A stretch of 64,000 nucleotides of DNA from Nitrosophilus labii (GTDB lineage: Bacteria; Campylobacterota; Campylobacteria; Campylobacterales; Nitratiruptoraceae): contig NZ_AP022826.1 of NCBI RefSeq assembly GCF_014466985.1, positions 682,001-746,000 of the forward strand, given 5' to 3'. This document shows positions 38,242 to 47,862 of this stretch, one piece after another. The notes under the pieces were generated by a model. The model did no database searches, was not told the origin of the DNA, and was given only the letters and a program-made list of their open reading frames with translations. Both the position numbers and the translations under genes were made by a program. Numbering within the stretch: position 1 is the stretch's first letter; every line of letters starts with the position of its first letter.

Positions 38242-39179
38242 AAGCTATAGTTCTTTTAAATATGGGCGGTCCAAATAGTTTGGAAGAGGTAGAACTATTT
38301 TTAAAAAATATGTTTAACGATCCAAATATATTACCGATCAAAAATGAGCTTTTAAGAAAATTGGTAGCTTTTATGATAACATTTTCTAGAAAAAAAGAGG
38401 CTAGAACAAACTATGAAAAACTTGGAGGAAAAAGTCCTTTAAACCTTTATACGAAGAAGCTTATCGAAAAACTTTCAAAGTATCTGCCACAACTTTATAT
38501 AACGGCTGCTATGAGATATACTCCTCCCTTTGCCAAAGAGGCTATAAAAGAGCTTATATCAAGAGGTGTAGATGAAGTTTTCTTGATCCCCTTGTATCCT
38601 CAATATTCGAAAACTACAGTTAAATCCTCATTAGAGGATTTTTACAATACCGCAAAAGGTTACGGTTTTCACGCTAGATTTCACGATATCTCAAATTTTT
38701 ACAAAAATAGACTCTATAATGAAGCTATTATAGAGAAGATTGAAGAGACTTTAAAAGATGATGAAGCAAATGAGTTTGATCTGATCTTTTCGGCTCACTC
38801 TCTACCAAAAAAGATTATCAAAAGCGGTGATCCTTACCAATTTGAAGTAGAAGAGCATGTAAATATTTTAAAAGAGATGTTAAAAGAGAAGGGAGTCAAA
38901 TTTAAAAATGTACATCTAGCCTATCAGTCAAAATTGGGACCGGTTCAATGGTTAGAGCCTTCACTAGAAGATAAGTTAAAAGAGTTGGATAACAAAAAAG
39001 TGATTATTTATCCTATTTCATTTATACTAGACAACAGCGAAACGCTTTTTGAGCTTCATATAGAATACGCCCATATTGCAAAAGAGTTGGGATTTGAAGA
39101 TTATAGAGTGGCTGAATGCGTAAATGATAGCGATAAGTTTTGTGAGGCTTTGGTAGATATATATAAAGGGATGCGATGA
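38238..39179 (+). CDS. hemH: Ferrochelatase
   Basis: Inserts iron in protoporphyrin IX, the last step of heme synthesis by the protoporphyrin route. AIVLLNMGGPNSLEEVELFL, YPQYSKTTVKSSL and FSAHSLPKKII (active-site His) are diagnostic, as is the late PISFILDNSETLFELHIEY. Length, 313 residues, is normal for a soluble or membrane-associated bacterial enzyme. The heme pathway fits the many c-type cytochromes here. Confidence 0.95.
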   Translation: MKAIVLLNMGGPNSLEEVELFLKNMFNDPNILPIKNELLRKLVAFMITFSRKKEARTNYEKLGGKSPLNLYTKKLIEKLSKYLPQLYITAAMRYTPPFAKEAIKELISRGVDEVFLIPLYPQYSKTTVKSSLEDFYNTAKGYGFHARFHDISNFYKNRLYNEAIIEKIEETLKDDEANEFDLIFSAHSLPKKIIKSGDPYQFEVEEHVNILKEMLKEKGVKFKNVHLAYQSKLGPVQWLEPSLEDKLKELDNKKVIIYPISFILDNSETLFELHIEYAHIAKELGFEDYRVAECVNDSDKFCEALVDIYKGMR

Positions 39180-40447
39180 TAAAAAAGAGACTCTTTTTTG
39201 AACCTGAAATTAAAAAGGACGGTTTGGCAAAGATTGAGGAAGCTTATGAAAAGATAATAAAAGAGATGAAAGAAGGTATTTCGGGATATTACGATCTTCC
39301 CGTAAATCAAGATAGCATTGTTGAAGAAATTTACGATTTTATCTCAAAAAATCATTATTTATCAAATAATCTTATAAAAGATCTGGTAGTTATCGGTATA
39401 GGCGGATCTTCGCTTGGAACTAGAGCTATAGATACTCTTTTGAAATTTAGCCATAACAGAAATATCGTAAATATACATTTTTTAGAAAATTTAGATCCAC
39501 TTTATCTAACAAACAGTATCAAAAAGATAGATCTAAGTAGAGCTTTCATAGTAGTTATATCAAAATCTGGAACGACTATAGAGACTATCTCTATAACAAA
39601 GTATATCTTCTCATTGATGCAAGATCCTATAAAGGGACTTGATCTTGAACATAAAATAGCCGTTATAACCGATAAAGACTCTCCTTTGGATAGACTTGCA
39701 GTTGAGAGGGGCTGGAAAACGTTTCATATACCAAAAAATGTAGGCGGAAGATTTTCGGTTTTGTGTCCCGTAGGACTTTTCCCCTTAGCTGTTTTGGGGT
39801 ATGACGTTAGAGAGCTTTTAGAGGGTGCAAAAATAATGAGGGATGAGTTTTTAACACAAGGTACAAAACTTTTAATGTTTAAAAAAGCTTACTATTATTA
39901 CAAAAATAGAAAAAAGAAAAATATAAATATTCTTTTTTCTTACTCTTCTATGTTTGAAGCGTTTAACAAGTGGTATATACAGCTTTGGGGAGAGAGTCTT
40001 GGCAAAAAAAGAAAAGATACAGAAAGAGTTGGACTTACACCTATAGGTCTTATAGGCTCCATCGATCAGCACTCCTTTTTGCAACTAATAGTTGAAGGAC
40101 CAAAAGATAAAACGGTAACCTTTTTAAAGCTTAAAAACTTTGAACTACCTATTACAGTGCCTCATATCTCTTTGCCATATCTCGAAACTACCGATTTTGT
40201 AAATGGCAGAAGATTTCAAACTATTATCAATACTCAGTGCGATGCAACTATGGAGTCCATAATGGAGGCTGATGTTCCAGTTGATCTTATTGAGATAAAC
40301 GAACTTAACGAAAATAGTGCCGGATATTTGATCTACTACTTTGAGTTGCTAACTTCTGCGGTGGGAACAATGCTTGATATTGATACTTACAATCAGCCGG
40401 GAGTAGAAAAAGGAAAGCAAAAGCTAAAAATTAAATTATCGAAGTAG
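39176..40447 (+). CDS. pgi: Glucose-6-phosphate isomerase
   Basis: Interconverts glucose 6-phosphate and fructose 6-phosphate in gluconeogenesis. VVIGIGGSSLGTRAID, VISKSGTTIETIS, VGGRFSVLCPVGLFPLA and SIDQHSFLQLIVEGPKD are the PGI signatures. At 423 residues it is of the shorter bacterial type. It overlaps hemH by 4 bp (ATGA). Transcription probably ends in the following repeat-rich gap. Confidence 0.95.
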   Translation: MIKKRLFFEPEIKKDGLAKIEEAYEKIIKEMKEGISGYYDLPVNQDSIVEEIYDFISKNHYLSNNLIKDLVVIGIGGSSLGTRAIDTLLKFSHNRNIVNIHFLENLDPLYLTNSIKKIDLSRAFIVVISKSGTTIETISITKYIFSLMQDPIKGLDLEHKIAVITDKDSPLDRLAVERGWKTFHIPKNVGGRFSVLCPVGLFPLAVLGYDVRELLEGAKIMRDEFLTQGTKLLMFKKAYYYYKNRKKKNINILFSYSSMFEAFNKWYIQLWGESLGKKRKDTERVGLTPIGLIGSIDQHSFLQLIVEGPKDKTVTFLKLKNFELPITVPHISLPYLETTDFVNGRRFQTIINTQCDATMESIMEADVPVDLIEINELNENSAGYLIYYFELLTSAVGTMLDIDTYNQPGVEKGKQKLKIKLSK

Positions 40448-40449
40448 TT

Positions 40450-40665
40450 GTATTTTAGTCGTTAGTATGGAGTATGAAGTTAGGAGTGAAGAGTGATAGT
40501 GATAGTTTTATCCCTTATCACGAATCACGAATAGATAGAGATGAAGGGGGAGATAGAAGGTAGAAGGATGAAGGTAGAAAGGGGGGGGAGGTGAAGGGTG
40601 TTAGTGTTGGTATTGGTGCAAATTCCCAATTCCAAATTTCTAATTCCCAATTCCATTAAACTAAG
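40450..40665. repeat. Repeat-rich intergenic region, copy 7
   Basis: 216 bp of purine-rich low-complexity DNA. It starts with TTAGTATGGAGTATG-like units and passes through GAAGGGGGAGATAGAAGGTAG. It ends in AATTCCCAATTCC units like the right arm of copy 6. A short palindrome TTATCACGAATCACGAATAG lies within. Only the last part clearly matches the 7-bp-unit family. No ORF is convincing. Confidence 0.5.
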
Positions 40666-40673
40666 GTTAAAAT

Positions 40674-41576
40674 ATGGTTGGATATATATATGATGAAATA
40701 TTTACTATGCACGATACCGCAGAGCATATCGAGAACAAAAACAGAATTGTTGTCATAGACGAAATTTTAAAAGAGTTTGATTTAAAACGTTATAATGTAA
40801 AAAGAGCTACAAAAGAAGAACTTTATAAAATACATGAAAAACATTATGTAGATTGGGTAGAGAGTGCATACGATAATGGCTATAGGATAATTTTAAATGA
40901 AGACACGATTCTCTCTCCTATGAGTTACGAAGTAGCATTAACGGCCTCCGGTTCAACTAAACCTATAATCGACTCTTTTAAAAGAGGAGAAATAAAAAGA
41001 GCCTTTTTAAATATCCGCCCACCGGGACATCATGCCGAAAAAAGAACAGGGCAGGGTTTTTGTATATTTAACAATATTGCTTTAATGGCAAGATATGCTC
41101 AAAGTGTAGGCTATAAAAAAGTTATGATAATCGATTTTGACGTTCATCACGGGAACGGTACGCAAGATATATTTTATGAAGATGATACAGTGTTTTTCTT
41201 TAGCACCCATGAGAGAAACAACTACCCTTACTTTACTGGAAGTGAAGATGAGATTGGAAAAGGTAAAGGCAAAGGTTATAATCTAAATAGACCTTATGAT
41301 GATTACTGCGATGATGAGACATTTTTAAAACTTTATGATGACCTTCCAAAATGGTTTGATTTTGATATTGTTTTAGTTAGTGCTGGATATGATTTGATGA
41401 GGGATGAGTTTATCTCAACCGCGCAGATTAGTTTTGAAGGACTTAGAGCGCTCATTCGAAAAATTTTAGATTTTGCAAAGGATAAACCGATTGCTTTTTT
41501 ACTAGAAGGTGGATATAACTTAGACTCTTTAGCAAAGAGTGCAAAAATAACCGTTAAAGAGCTTATTGATTATTAA
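40674..41576 (+). CDS. Histone deacetylase-like (class II / acetylpolyamine-type) deacetylase
   Basis: A 300-residue zinc deacetylase. RPPGHHAEKRTGQGFCIFNNIALMAR has the His-His pair, IIDFDVHHGNGTQDIF the metal Asp-His, and VLVSAGYDLMRDEF the last Asp. Bacterial members act on acetylpolyamines, acetoin-related substrates or protein lysines. Neither neighbour (pgi, a pentaheme cytochrome) suggests the substrate. Confidence 0.9.
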   Translation: MVGYIYDEIFTMHDTAEHIENKNRIVVIDEILKEFDLKRYNVKRATKEELYKIHEKHYVDWVESAYDNGYRIILNEDTILSPMSYEVALTASGSTKPIIDSFKRGEIKRAFLNIRPPGHHAEKRTGQGFCIFNNIALMARYAQSVGYKKVMIIDFDVHHGNGTQDIFYEDDTVFFFSTHERNNYPYFTGSEDEIGKGKGKGYNLNRPYDDYCDDETFLKLYDDLPKWFDFDIVLVSAGYDLMRDEFISTAQISFEGLRALIRKILDFAKDKPIAFLLEGGYNLDSLAKSAKITVKELIDY

Positions 41577-41609
41577 AGCTACTGTTTTAACTCTTTTATA
41601 AAAGATTTT

Positions 41610-41652
41610 TTGATACAGGTCATTTTTTAATCTTTCTTATAATAATTATAAT
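41610..41652 (+). promoter_or_regulatory. Probable Crp/Fnr-type promoter of the pentaheme cytochrome
   Basis: TTGAT-ACAG-GTCAT (41610-41623) matches TTGAT-N4-ATCAA with two mismatches in the second arm. A perfect -10, TATAAT (41647-41652), lies 30 bp after its centre, which places the box near -42. Compare the better boxes at 55187 and 60943. Confidence 0.5.
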
Positions 41653-41683
41653 AACATATAATCTAAAAAAGTGAGAGTGAGAG

Positions 41684-42793
41684 ATGAGAAAAGTTTTATT
41701 GCTGCTTTTTATCGTAAAAAGTGCTATTTTAGCAAATATTTTTGCTGGTAGCGCAACTACTAAGTCTATGGAGATAAAAGGAGATTTTGCAAAGACTAAG
41801 CAGTGTATAAGATGCCATTTAGATATATATGAAGAGTATAAAAATTCTCCACACTTTAACTCCACTACAAAAAATGATTCTATCCATAAAGCGGTATGGG
41901 AGGCGTACAAAAGTGCTAAAAATGCTAAAAAATATGTTTGCGGCAAATGTCATACTCCAACTGTTAAGGATCTCAAATTGATAAATAGTCAAAAATATGA
42001 AGAGGAGTATAACGAGGCGATTGCTTGCGCATATTGCCACAGGATTGAGGCAATTAAAGAGCATCCAAAAGCGAATGAAAATATTATTTTAGATAAAAAA
42101 GGTGTATATTACGGGACTAGAAATCCTCAAATAAGATCAGAGTATCATAAGATAATCAAAACAAATCTTATTCATAAAAATGGTGATACTTGTATGGGCT
42201 GTCACTCCCATAAGCAAAACGGCAACGGTTTTGTGGTATGTAAAACCGATAGTAATAACACTTTAGAACAAAACTGCATTACCTGTCATATGCCTCAAGT
42301 TGAAGGTTCTCTTTCAGATAGGGTAAATACTCCAACACATGCGTTTCATGGATTTGCAGGGGTAAAAAACAATCCTAAAATGTTGGCGAAATATGTAGAT
42401 TTAAAAGTGATTCCAAAAAATGGCTATTTTTTAGTTGAAATTTTTAATCATGCACCACATGATCTTCTTTTACATCCTATGAGAGCGGCAAAACTTATTG
42501 TTGAGATTTATAAGGGTGAAAAGCTTATTAAAAGAGTTGAACAAATGTTTGAGAGAGTCATAGGAAAAGATGGCAAGCCTACACCTCCTTGGGTTGCCGA
42601 TAGTGTCATAAAAGATAGTATGATTAAAGCTAAAGAAAAAAGAGTAGTAAAAATAGATGAAGATATTAAAGGAAAAAGAGTAGTTGCAAAAATCGGCTTT
42701 TATAAAGTAAAACCTGCTCTTGCAAAAAAGTTTAATCTAGAGGAATTTGTAAAATTTAATATATTAAAAGAGGCAGAATTTAAAAGAGATTAA
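41684..42793 (+). CDS. Pentaheme c-type cytochrome (cytochrome c554-like)
   Basis: 369 residues with a signal peptide (VLLLLFIVKSAILA). Five CxxCH heme sites are visible: CIRCH 41-45, CGKCH 86-90, CAYCH 115-119, CMGCH 170-174 and CITCH 198-202. A C-terminal domain of about 150 residues has no heme and looks like a beta-sandwich (VEIFNHAPHDLLLHPMRAAK). The arrangement resembles cytochrome c554-family electron carriers of nitrogen metabolism. A weak Crp/Fnr-type box precedes it, matching an anaerobic role. Confidence 0.82.
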   Translation: MRKVLLLLFIVKSAILANIFAGSATTKSMEIKGDFAKTKQCIRCHLDIYEEYKNSPHFNSTTKNDSIHKAVWEAYKSAKNAKKYVCGKCHTPTVKDLKLINSQKYEEEYNEAIACAYCHRIEAIKEHPKANENIILDKKGVYYGTRNPQIRSEYHKIIKTNLIHKNGDTCMGCHSHKQNGNGFVVCKTDSNNTLEQNCITCHMPQVEGSLSDRVNTPTHAFHGFAGVKNNPKMLAKYVDLKVIPKNGYFLVEIFNHAPHDLLLHPMRAAKLIVEIYKGEKLIKRVEQMFERVIGKDGKPTPPWVADSVIKDSMIKAKEKRVVKIDEDIKGKRVVAKIGFYKVKPALAKKFNLEEFVKFNILKEAEFKRD

Positions 42794-42816
42794 AACTTTT
42801 TAGATAAAATCCTTTT

Positions 42817-44550
42817 ATGGAAAATCGATATAGTTGGAAAAAGATATATGAGCTTTTAAAAAGAGATAAAAAACGTTTTATTATAGCTCAAATAGTGGCC
42901 ATTTTAGCTACATTGGCAAGTGTTCCTACACCTCTTTTGATGCCGGTGTTAGTTGATGAGATCTTGTTAGATAGACCGGGTTGGATTCTTGGTACAATAG
43001 ACAAGATTTTGGGTAGCGGAAGTGCATTTTACTATACTATTATTGTGTTGATGGCTGTGCTTTTTTTGAGGTTTTCGTATGTAGCTTTAAACGTTTTGCA
43101 AAATAGGATTTTTGAGACAATCTCAAAAAAGATAACATATAAGATTAGAAAAGATGTTTTAACTCATTTAGAGAGAGTCTCAATGGCCGAATATGAGCTT
43201 TTGGGAAGTGGAAGCGTTGCCTCAAGGCTGGTAACCGACATAGAGACTTTAGATAAGTTTCTAAGTATCTCCATAAGCAGACTTCTAATTTCCGTACTAT
43301 CATTGATAGGAATTTGTGTTGTTTTGCTCTTTATTCATTGGCAGTTGGCGCTTTTTATACTTTTTTTAAATCCTATGGTAGTTGTTTTTTCTACTAAACT
43401 ATCAAGATATGTTGCAAAGCTTAAAAGAGAAGAAAATAGTGCTATCGAGATCTTTCAAAAGGCGTTGATAGAAACGCTAGAGGTTTTTGAGCAGATACGT
43501 GCCGCTAATAAAGAGAGATATTTTTTTGAAAATATTATTAAAAAGGCTAAAGAGGTAAAAGAAAAATCTATCACTTTTAGTTGGAAAAGCGATGCTGCTT
43601 CAAGGCTTAGTTTTTTAGTTTTTGTATCCGGTTTTGAGATTTTCAGGGCTGCTGGTATTTTGGCTGTTGCTTACTCTGATCTTAGTATCGGTTTGATGTT
43701 GGCAATATTCGGCTATCTTTGGTTTATGATGACTCCCATACAGGAGATTTTGGGTATTCAGTACGCTTACAAAAATGCAAACGTGGCTCTAGAGAGGATA
43801 AACGAGCTACTAGCTTTAAAAAAGGAGCCAAAATATCCACATCTAAAAAATCCTTTTAATGAAGGTAGAGCTATAGAGATTAGACTAGAGAATGTATATT
43901 TTGGCTATAAAGAGAACAAAGAGATATTAAAAGATCTAAATATGACGATACCGGCGGGTAAAAAGACGGCAATCGTTGGTGCTAGCGGAAGCGGTAAAAC
44001 AACTCTTTCTAGGATTTTAGTCGGTTTTTATCCAATAAATAGTGGTGAGGTTTACTATAACGGAGTCTCTATTAAAGAGATTGGTTTAGACGTAGTTAGA
44101 GAAAACGTCTCTTTAGTTTTACAAACTCCAGTTCTTTTTAACGATACGGTGAGATTTAATATAACTTTAGGTAAAAAGTTCGATGAAGAAAAGCTTCAAG
44201 AGGCGTTAAGAATGGCTCAGTTGGAAGATGTGGTGAAAGATATGGAAAAAGGTTTAGATACTCTTGTAGGCAAAGGAGGCATAAAACTTTCCGGAGGGCA
44301 AAGGCAGCGTATAGCGATAGCTAGAATGATTTTACAAAATCCTAAAGTAGTAATCTTTGACGAATCTACCTCAGCTATAGACATAGATACCGAGAAGAAA
44401 CTTTTTAATTCGCTAAAAGATTTCTTAAAAAACAGAACTACTATTATAATTGCCCATAGAGCTAGTACTATAATGCAAGCAGATTATATCTATATTTTAG
44501 ATAATGGAAAGATAGTGAAAAAAGGAAAGTTTAACGAGTTAAAGATATAA
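42817..44550 (+). CDS. ABC exporter, fused permease and ATPase
   Basis: 577 residues: six transmembrane helices in the first 310, then a nucleotide-binding domain. Walker A GASGSGKT, the signature LSGGQRQRIA, Walker B KVVIFDEST and the late H-loop IIIAHRAS are all intact. It is of the MsbA / multidrug exporter type. Substrate unknown. It is convergent with the next small secreted protein, with 4 bp between their stops. Confidence 0.9.
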   Translation: MENRYSWKKIYELLKRDKKRFIIAQIVAILATLASVPTPLLMPVLVDEILLDRPGWILGTIDKILGSGSAFYYTIIVLMAVLFLRFSYVALNVLQNRIFETISKKITYKIRKDVLTHLERVSMAEYELLGSGSVASRLVTDIETLDKFLSISISRLLISVLSLIGICVVLLFIHWQLALFILFLNPMVVVFSTKLSRYVAKLKREENSAIEIFQKALIETLEVFEQIRAANKERYFFENIIKKAKEVKEKSITFSWKSDAASRLSFLVFVSGFEIFRAAGILAVAYSDLSIGLMLAIFGYLWFMMTPIQEILGIQYAYKNANVALERINELLALKKEPKYPHLKNPFNEGRAIEIRLENVYFGYKENKEILKDLNMTIPAGKKTAIVGASGSGKTTLSRILVGFYPINSGEVYYNGVSIKEIGLDVVRENVSLVLQTPVLFNDTVRFNITLGKKFDEEKLQEALRMAQLEDVVKDMEKGLDTLVGKGGIKLSGGQRQRIAIARMILQNPKVVIFDESTSAIDIDTEKKLFNSLKDFLKNRTTIIIAHRASTIMQADYIYILDNGKIVKKGKFNELKI

Positions 44551-44554
44551 GATG

Positions 44555-44947
44555 TTATTTACTATCTTTAGTTTTTTTCTCTCTTGTTTCTTCTTTGGTT
44601 AGATCTATAACGAACTCTTTTCCGCCGTATCCATCTTTTGAACAGTGAGCTCTAAAGATTAGTTTTTTGGTTCCTTTGGGTATCTTGAATCCATAAAGGT
44701 CAGAGTAGATGATCTTCTCATTTGGATGAGGTTTAAAAACAACTCTAGGCGCAATAAGTTTTCTGTTTTGATTTAAGATTTGCCAATGATCTACAAAATG
44801 TTTTTCGTCTACGTCTTTATGCTTTATATGCACATAAGCTACGTAGCTACCTCCAAAACTTTTTTTGATTTTAGCCTCTACAACATCTGCTTTTTCGGCA
44901 TATAGAAAGGTTAAAAAGGCAATTAAAACGATACTAGGCTTTTTCAC
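44555..44947 (-). CDS. Small secreted protein, function unknown
   Basis: 130 residues with a clear signal peptide (IVLIAFLTFLYA). The mature part is beta-strand-like and ends in Lys/Glu-rich sequence. It has weak resemblance in size and style to SoxZ or carrier-type sulfur-binding domains, but no Cys signature supports this. I do not recognise a family. It is the last gene before the accessory region. Confidence 0.6.
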   Translation of the reverse strand: MKKPSIVLIAFLTFLYAEKADVVEAKIKKSFGGSYVAYVHIKHKDVDEKHFVDHWQILNQNRKLIAPRVVFKPHPNEKIIYSDLYGFKIPKGTKKLIFRAHCSKDGYGGKEFVIDLTKEETREKKTKDSK

Positions 44948-45070
44948 TTACACTCACCATTTTTTAGTTTTGAAAAATTATATCACAAAAGAGAAAATAA
45001 AAATAGCAAATTGAGTAGTTTTTATGAATAATGAAGATGCAGTTACGAAAATAAAAAAGTAGTGGCCTGT

Positions 45071-45679
45071 ACAGATTCAAAAAGATATGGCACTCCTATA
45101 AGGAGGGAAGGGAGTGCAAATCAGATACACGTTGCTAGGGGTCAAAGGGTATAAAAGATTAGAAAGGATATACTACAATTCGCTTATGATAAGCGAGGAG
45201 GCAAGAAGAAGAAAAAAGATTTTAGATTTTTGGCAAAAGTATGGATTGGAAGCTACAATAGATGCTTTTGGAGTAAGTAGAAGAACACTATATCGCTGGA
45301 AAAGAGCTTTAAAAGAGGCAAAAGGAGATGTTGTCTTACTTAATCCAAAATCTACAAGACCTAAAAAAGTCAGAAAATCGAAAGTCTCTTTGGAAATAGT
45401 GCAAGAGATAAAAAGATTGAGAGAAAAATATCCCAATATAGGCAGGGCGAAACTCTATCATCTTTTAAAACCTTTTTGTGAAAAAAAAGGAATAAAAACT
45501 CCTTCAGAATCAACAATAGGAAGAATAATAGCAAAAGCTCCTGATAAAATGAGATTATTCCCATATCGTATAGACACTAAAGGTAGAGTTAAACCCAAAA
45601 AAAGAGAAAGGAAAAATCGTAAACCAAAAAATCTTAAAACTAAACCTATGCAGCTTTGGGGAATTGATACAATACAAAA
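45071..45679 (+). mobile_element. Left partial copy of a DDE/rve insertion sequence (IS481-like)
   Basis: 609 bp matching the right copy at 49327-49935 in reverse orientation, with protein identity over the first 188 residues. It starts after the shared end TG(T/C)ACAGATTC and stops abruptly where the IS21-family element begins (TGTCA at 45680). The left terminal repeat of the parent element should be near 45067. Its right end is missing. Confidence 0.75.
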
Positions 45680-45767
45680 TGTCAAGTGCAACCTAAAAAT
45701 GTACCAGAGGTGCAAAGTAAAAATGTACCACTTAGTAACAGAAAAATTGTTGTGTTTTAAGAGATAG
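45114..45767 (+). pseudogene. Truncated transposase, left copy
   Basis: Encodes the N-terminal helix-turn-helix (FGVSRRTLYRWKRALKEAKG) and the first part of the rve integrase domain (MQLWGIDTIQ holds the first catalytic Asp). The last 27 or so codons come from the end of the IS21-family element and are nonsense. GTG start at 45114 follows AAGGAGGGAAGG. The matching copy at 49080 extends further. Confidence 0.8.
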
Positions 45768-45777
45768 ATTCAAGTGG

Positions 45778-47109
45778 GACTGTAAAATAAACTGTGTAAA
45801 CCACCTAAAGCCCTTAAAACCTTAGCGTGTATATTTTTGCATAATTTCACTGAAAAATATACAAAGCTGAGGATAGATTTCACTCCAGCTTCTGATTTTT
45901 GTATTACTCCATTTGTGCTGTACCTCCTGTGTGGCAAGATAAAGAAGCTTAAAAGCTGAATCGATGGTTGGAAAAGAACCCACAGACTTTGTTCTTTTTT
46001 TAATATTTGAATTTATCGATTCTATGGGATTTGTCGTATAAATCAGTTTTCTTATAGCTTGGGGATATTTAAAAAATGTAGATAGCTCATTCCAGTTAGA
46101 TTGCCAAGACTGGGTAATATGGGGATATTTTTGACCCCATTTGTCATTAAAATTTGTAAGAGCAAGCTCTGCTTCTTCTTCGGTTGATGAAGTGTAGATA
46201 CTCTTTAAATCTTTAGCTACCTCTTTTCTATCTTTCCAAGATACAAATTTTAGGCTATTTCTGATCTGGTGTACAATACATCTTTGAATTTCTGCCTTTG
46301 GATAAACTGCCTCTATAGCCTCTTTAAATCCATTTAGTCCGTCTATTGCAAATATCAATACATCTTCAACACCTCTGTTTTTTATCTCATTTAAAAGTGT
46401 TAACCACTGTTTAGAACTTTCATTTTCACCTATCCATATACCAAGAATATCTTTTTTCCCTTCAAGAGTTATGCCTAGCATTATATATGCAGCAATATTT
46501 TTAACTACTCTATCCACTCTTATTTTTAAAACTGTAGCATCCATAAATATTATCGGATATATTGCCTCTAGCGGACGACTATGCCACTCTTTTGCCTTAT
46601 CTATTATTGCTTCTGTTATATTGGAAATTGTCTGAATAGAAAGTTCATACCCATATAAATCATCAAGATGGTGTTGAAATCTGTTCACTCATCCCTTTTG
46701 CATATAAAGACAAAATTAAATCTTCTGTCCCCTTTATGAGAGTCTGTCGCTTCTTGATAAGCTTTGGTTCGAAGGTAGCGTTTCTGTCTCTTGGTATCTT
46801 AACCTCTATATCCCCATATTTGGACTTTAAAGTTTTTTCACTGTACCCATTACGATAATTTGGATTATCTGAAACTTGATGCTTCTCATATCCTAAATGC
46901 TCAGTTAACTCTACTTCTGTAGCAGTCTGATAAACCTCTTTTAAAAGACCTTTGAATTCTTCCAAGATCTCATCAATATCTATCCCCTTTCCCTCTTTGA
47001 TAGCTTTTTTTACCTCTTCTGTATTGATATACCTCATTGTGTAAATCCTTTTTATTCTTTAATTTTATCTAATCTTTTTATAAGGATTTACACAGTTATA
47101 TTTACACTC
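45778..47109 (-). mobile_element. IS256-family insertion sequence nested in IS21
   Basis: Imperfect terminal inverted repeats of about 25 bp (GACTGTAAA...AACTGTGTAAA from 45778; the matching GAGTGTAAA...AACTGTGTAAA on the minus strand from 47109). It contains a two-frame transposase gene. It lies beyond the last codons of istB and probably destroyed its stop. I saw no clear target duplication. Confidence 0.8.
45822..47037 (-). pseudogene. IS256-family transposase with a frameshift
   Basis: The N-terminal part (124 residues, to LILSLYAKGMSEQ) and the C-terminal part (288 residues, from HHLDDLYGYELS) are in different frames. They meet at 46663-46688 in CAGATTTCAACACC. By comparison with the usual GMSxxxIxxHLxxLYG spacing, two bases appear to be lost from a T-run. 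Catalytic parts MDATVLKIRV, FAIDGLNGFKEAI and the terminal TNPIESINSNIKKRTKSVG are present. Could be decay or programmed frameshifting. Confidence 0.8.
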
Positions 47110-47862
47110 TCTTCTTTTTTGCTTGAGTCTGTAACTTTCACTTTGGATATTGAGTATATGGCTATGGTGAACTAGCCTATCAAGTATTGCTGTAGTTAAC
47201 GCTTCATCATTGTTGAGTACCTCCTTGAATTTTGTAAAAGATAGATTGCTTGTAATGATAATTGATCCTATCTCATACCGTTTGTTGATAACCTGGAAAA
47301 AAAGATTGGCCTGATTTTCATTGAGCTTGATATAGCCAAACTCATCTATGATTAAAAGTTTTGTTGGATTGATAACCTTTTTGAAATAGTGCTGCAATCT
47401 ATTTGTCTGCTGTGCAATTTCAAGCTGTAGCAATAGAACAGCTGCAGTGATGAATTTTGTTTTTATTCTTGCCTGGGTAGCTAAATATCCCAAAGCTATG
47501 GCAAGATGAGTTTTTCCTACACCACTTGGACCTATAAGCAGGATATTTTGGGCATTTTCAATAAATCTTAAAGTTGAGAGTTCATTGATAAGATTTCTAT
47601 CTACACTTGAAGCTTTAAAATCAAACATTTCCAGAGTCTTTACTTTTGGAAAGCCTGCCATCTTCAATGTCGTTTCTCTTGAGCGCTCTATCTTCTTTTG
47701 ATATTCATACTCAAACAACTTTAATAAAAATTGAGAGTATGAAAGATTGTTATGAACCGTCTCTTGTGCTATGGATGCAAAGCTCTCTTTGATGGCCGGT
47801 AGTTTAAAAATCGTTGCATACTCTTGAATCTGTTCGTTTATGCTTTTATCAGTTTGTGGCAT
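47065..47862 (-). CDS. istB: IS21 helper ATPase
   Basis: The ATP-binding partner of IstA. Walker A is ILLIGPSGVGKTHLA and Walker B LLIIDEFGYIKLN. I chose the ATG at 47862 because AGGAG precedes it with 7 nt between; it overlaps the istA end by 14 bp. The natural C-terminus is near KQKRRE; the final 15 or so residues are from the inserted IS256 end. Confidence 0.85.
   Translation of the reverse strand: MPQTDKSINEQIQEYATIFKLPAIKESFASIAQETVHNNLSYSQFLLKLFEYEYQKKIERSRETTLKMAGFPKVKTLEMFDFKASSVDRNLINELSTLRFIENAQNILLIGPSGVGKTHLAIALGYLATQARIKTKFITAAVLLLQLEIAQQTNRLQHYFKKVINPTKLLIIDEFGYIKLNENQANLFFQVINKRYEIGSIIITSNLSFTKFKEVLNNDEALTTAILDRLVHHSHILNIQSESYRLKQKRRECKYNCVNPYKKIR

Noticed and set aside
44555-44947. 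SoxZ assignment
   Set aside because: Size and strand-rich look are similar, but no SoxY, SoxXA or other sulfur-oxidation gene is nearby and no signature residues match.
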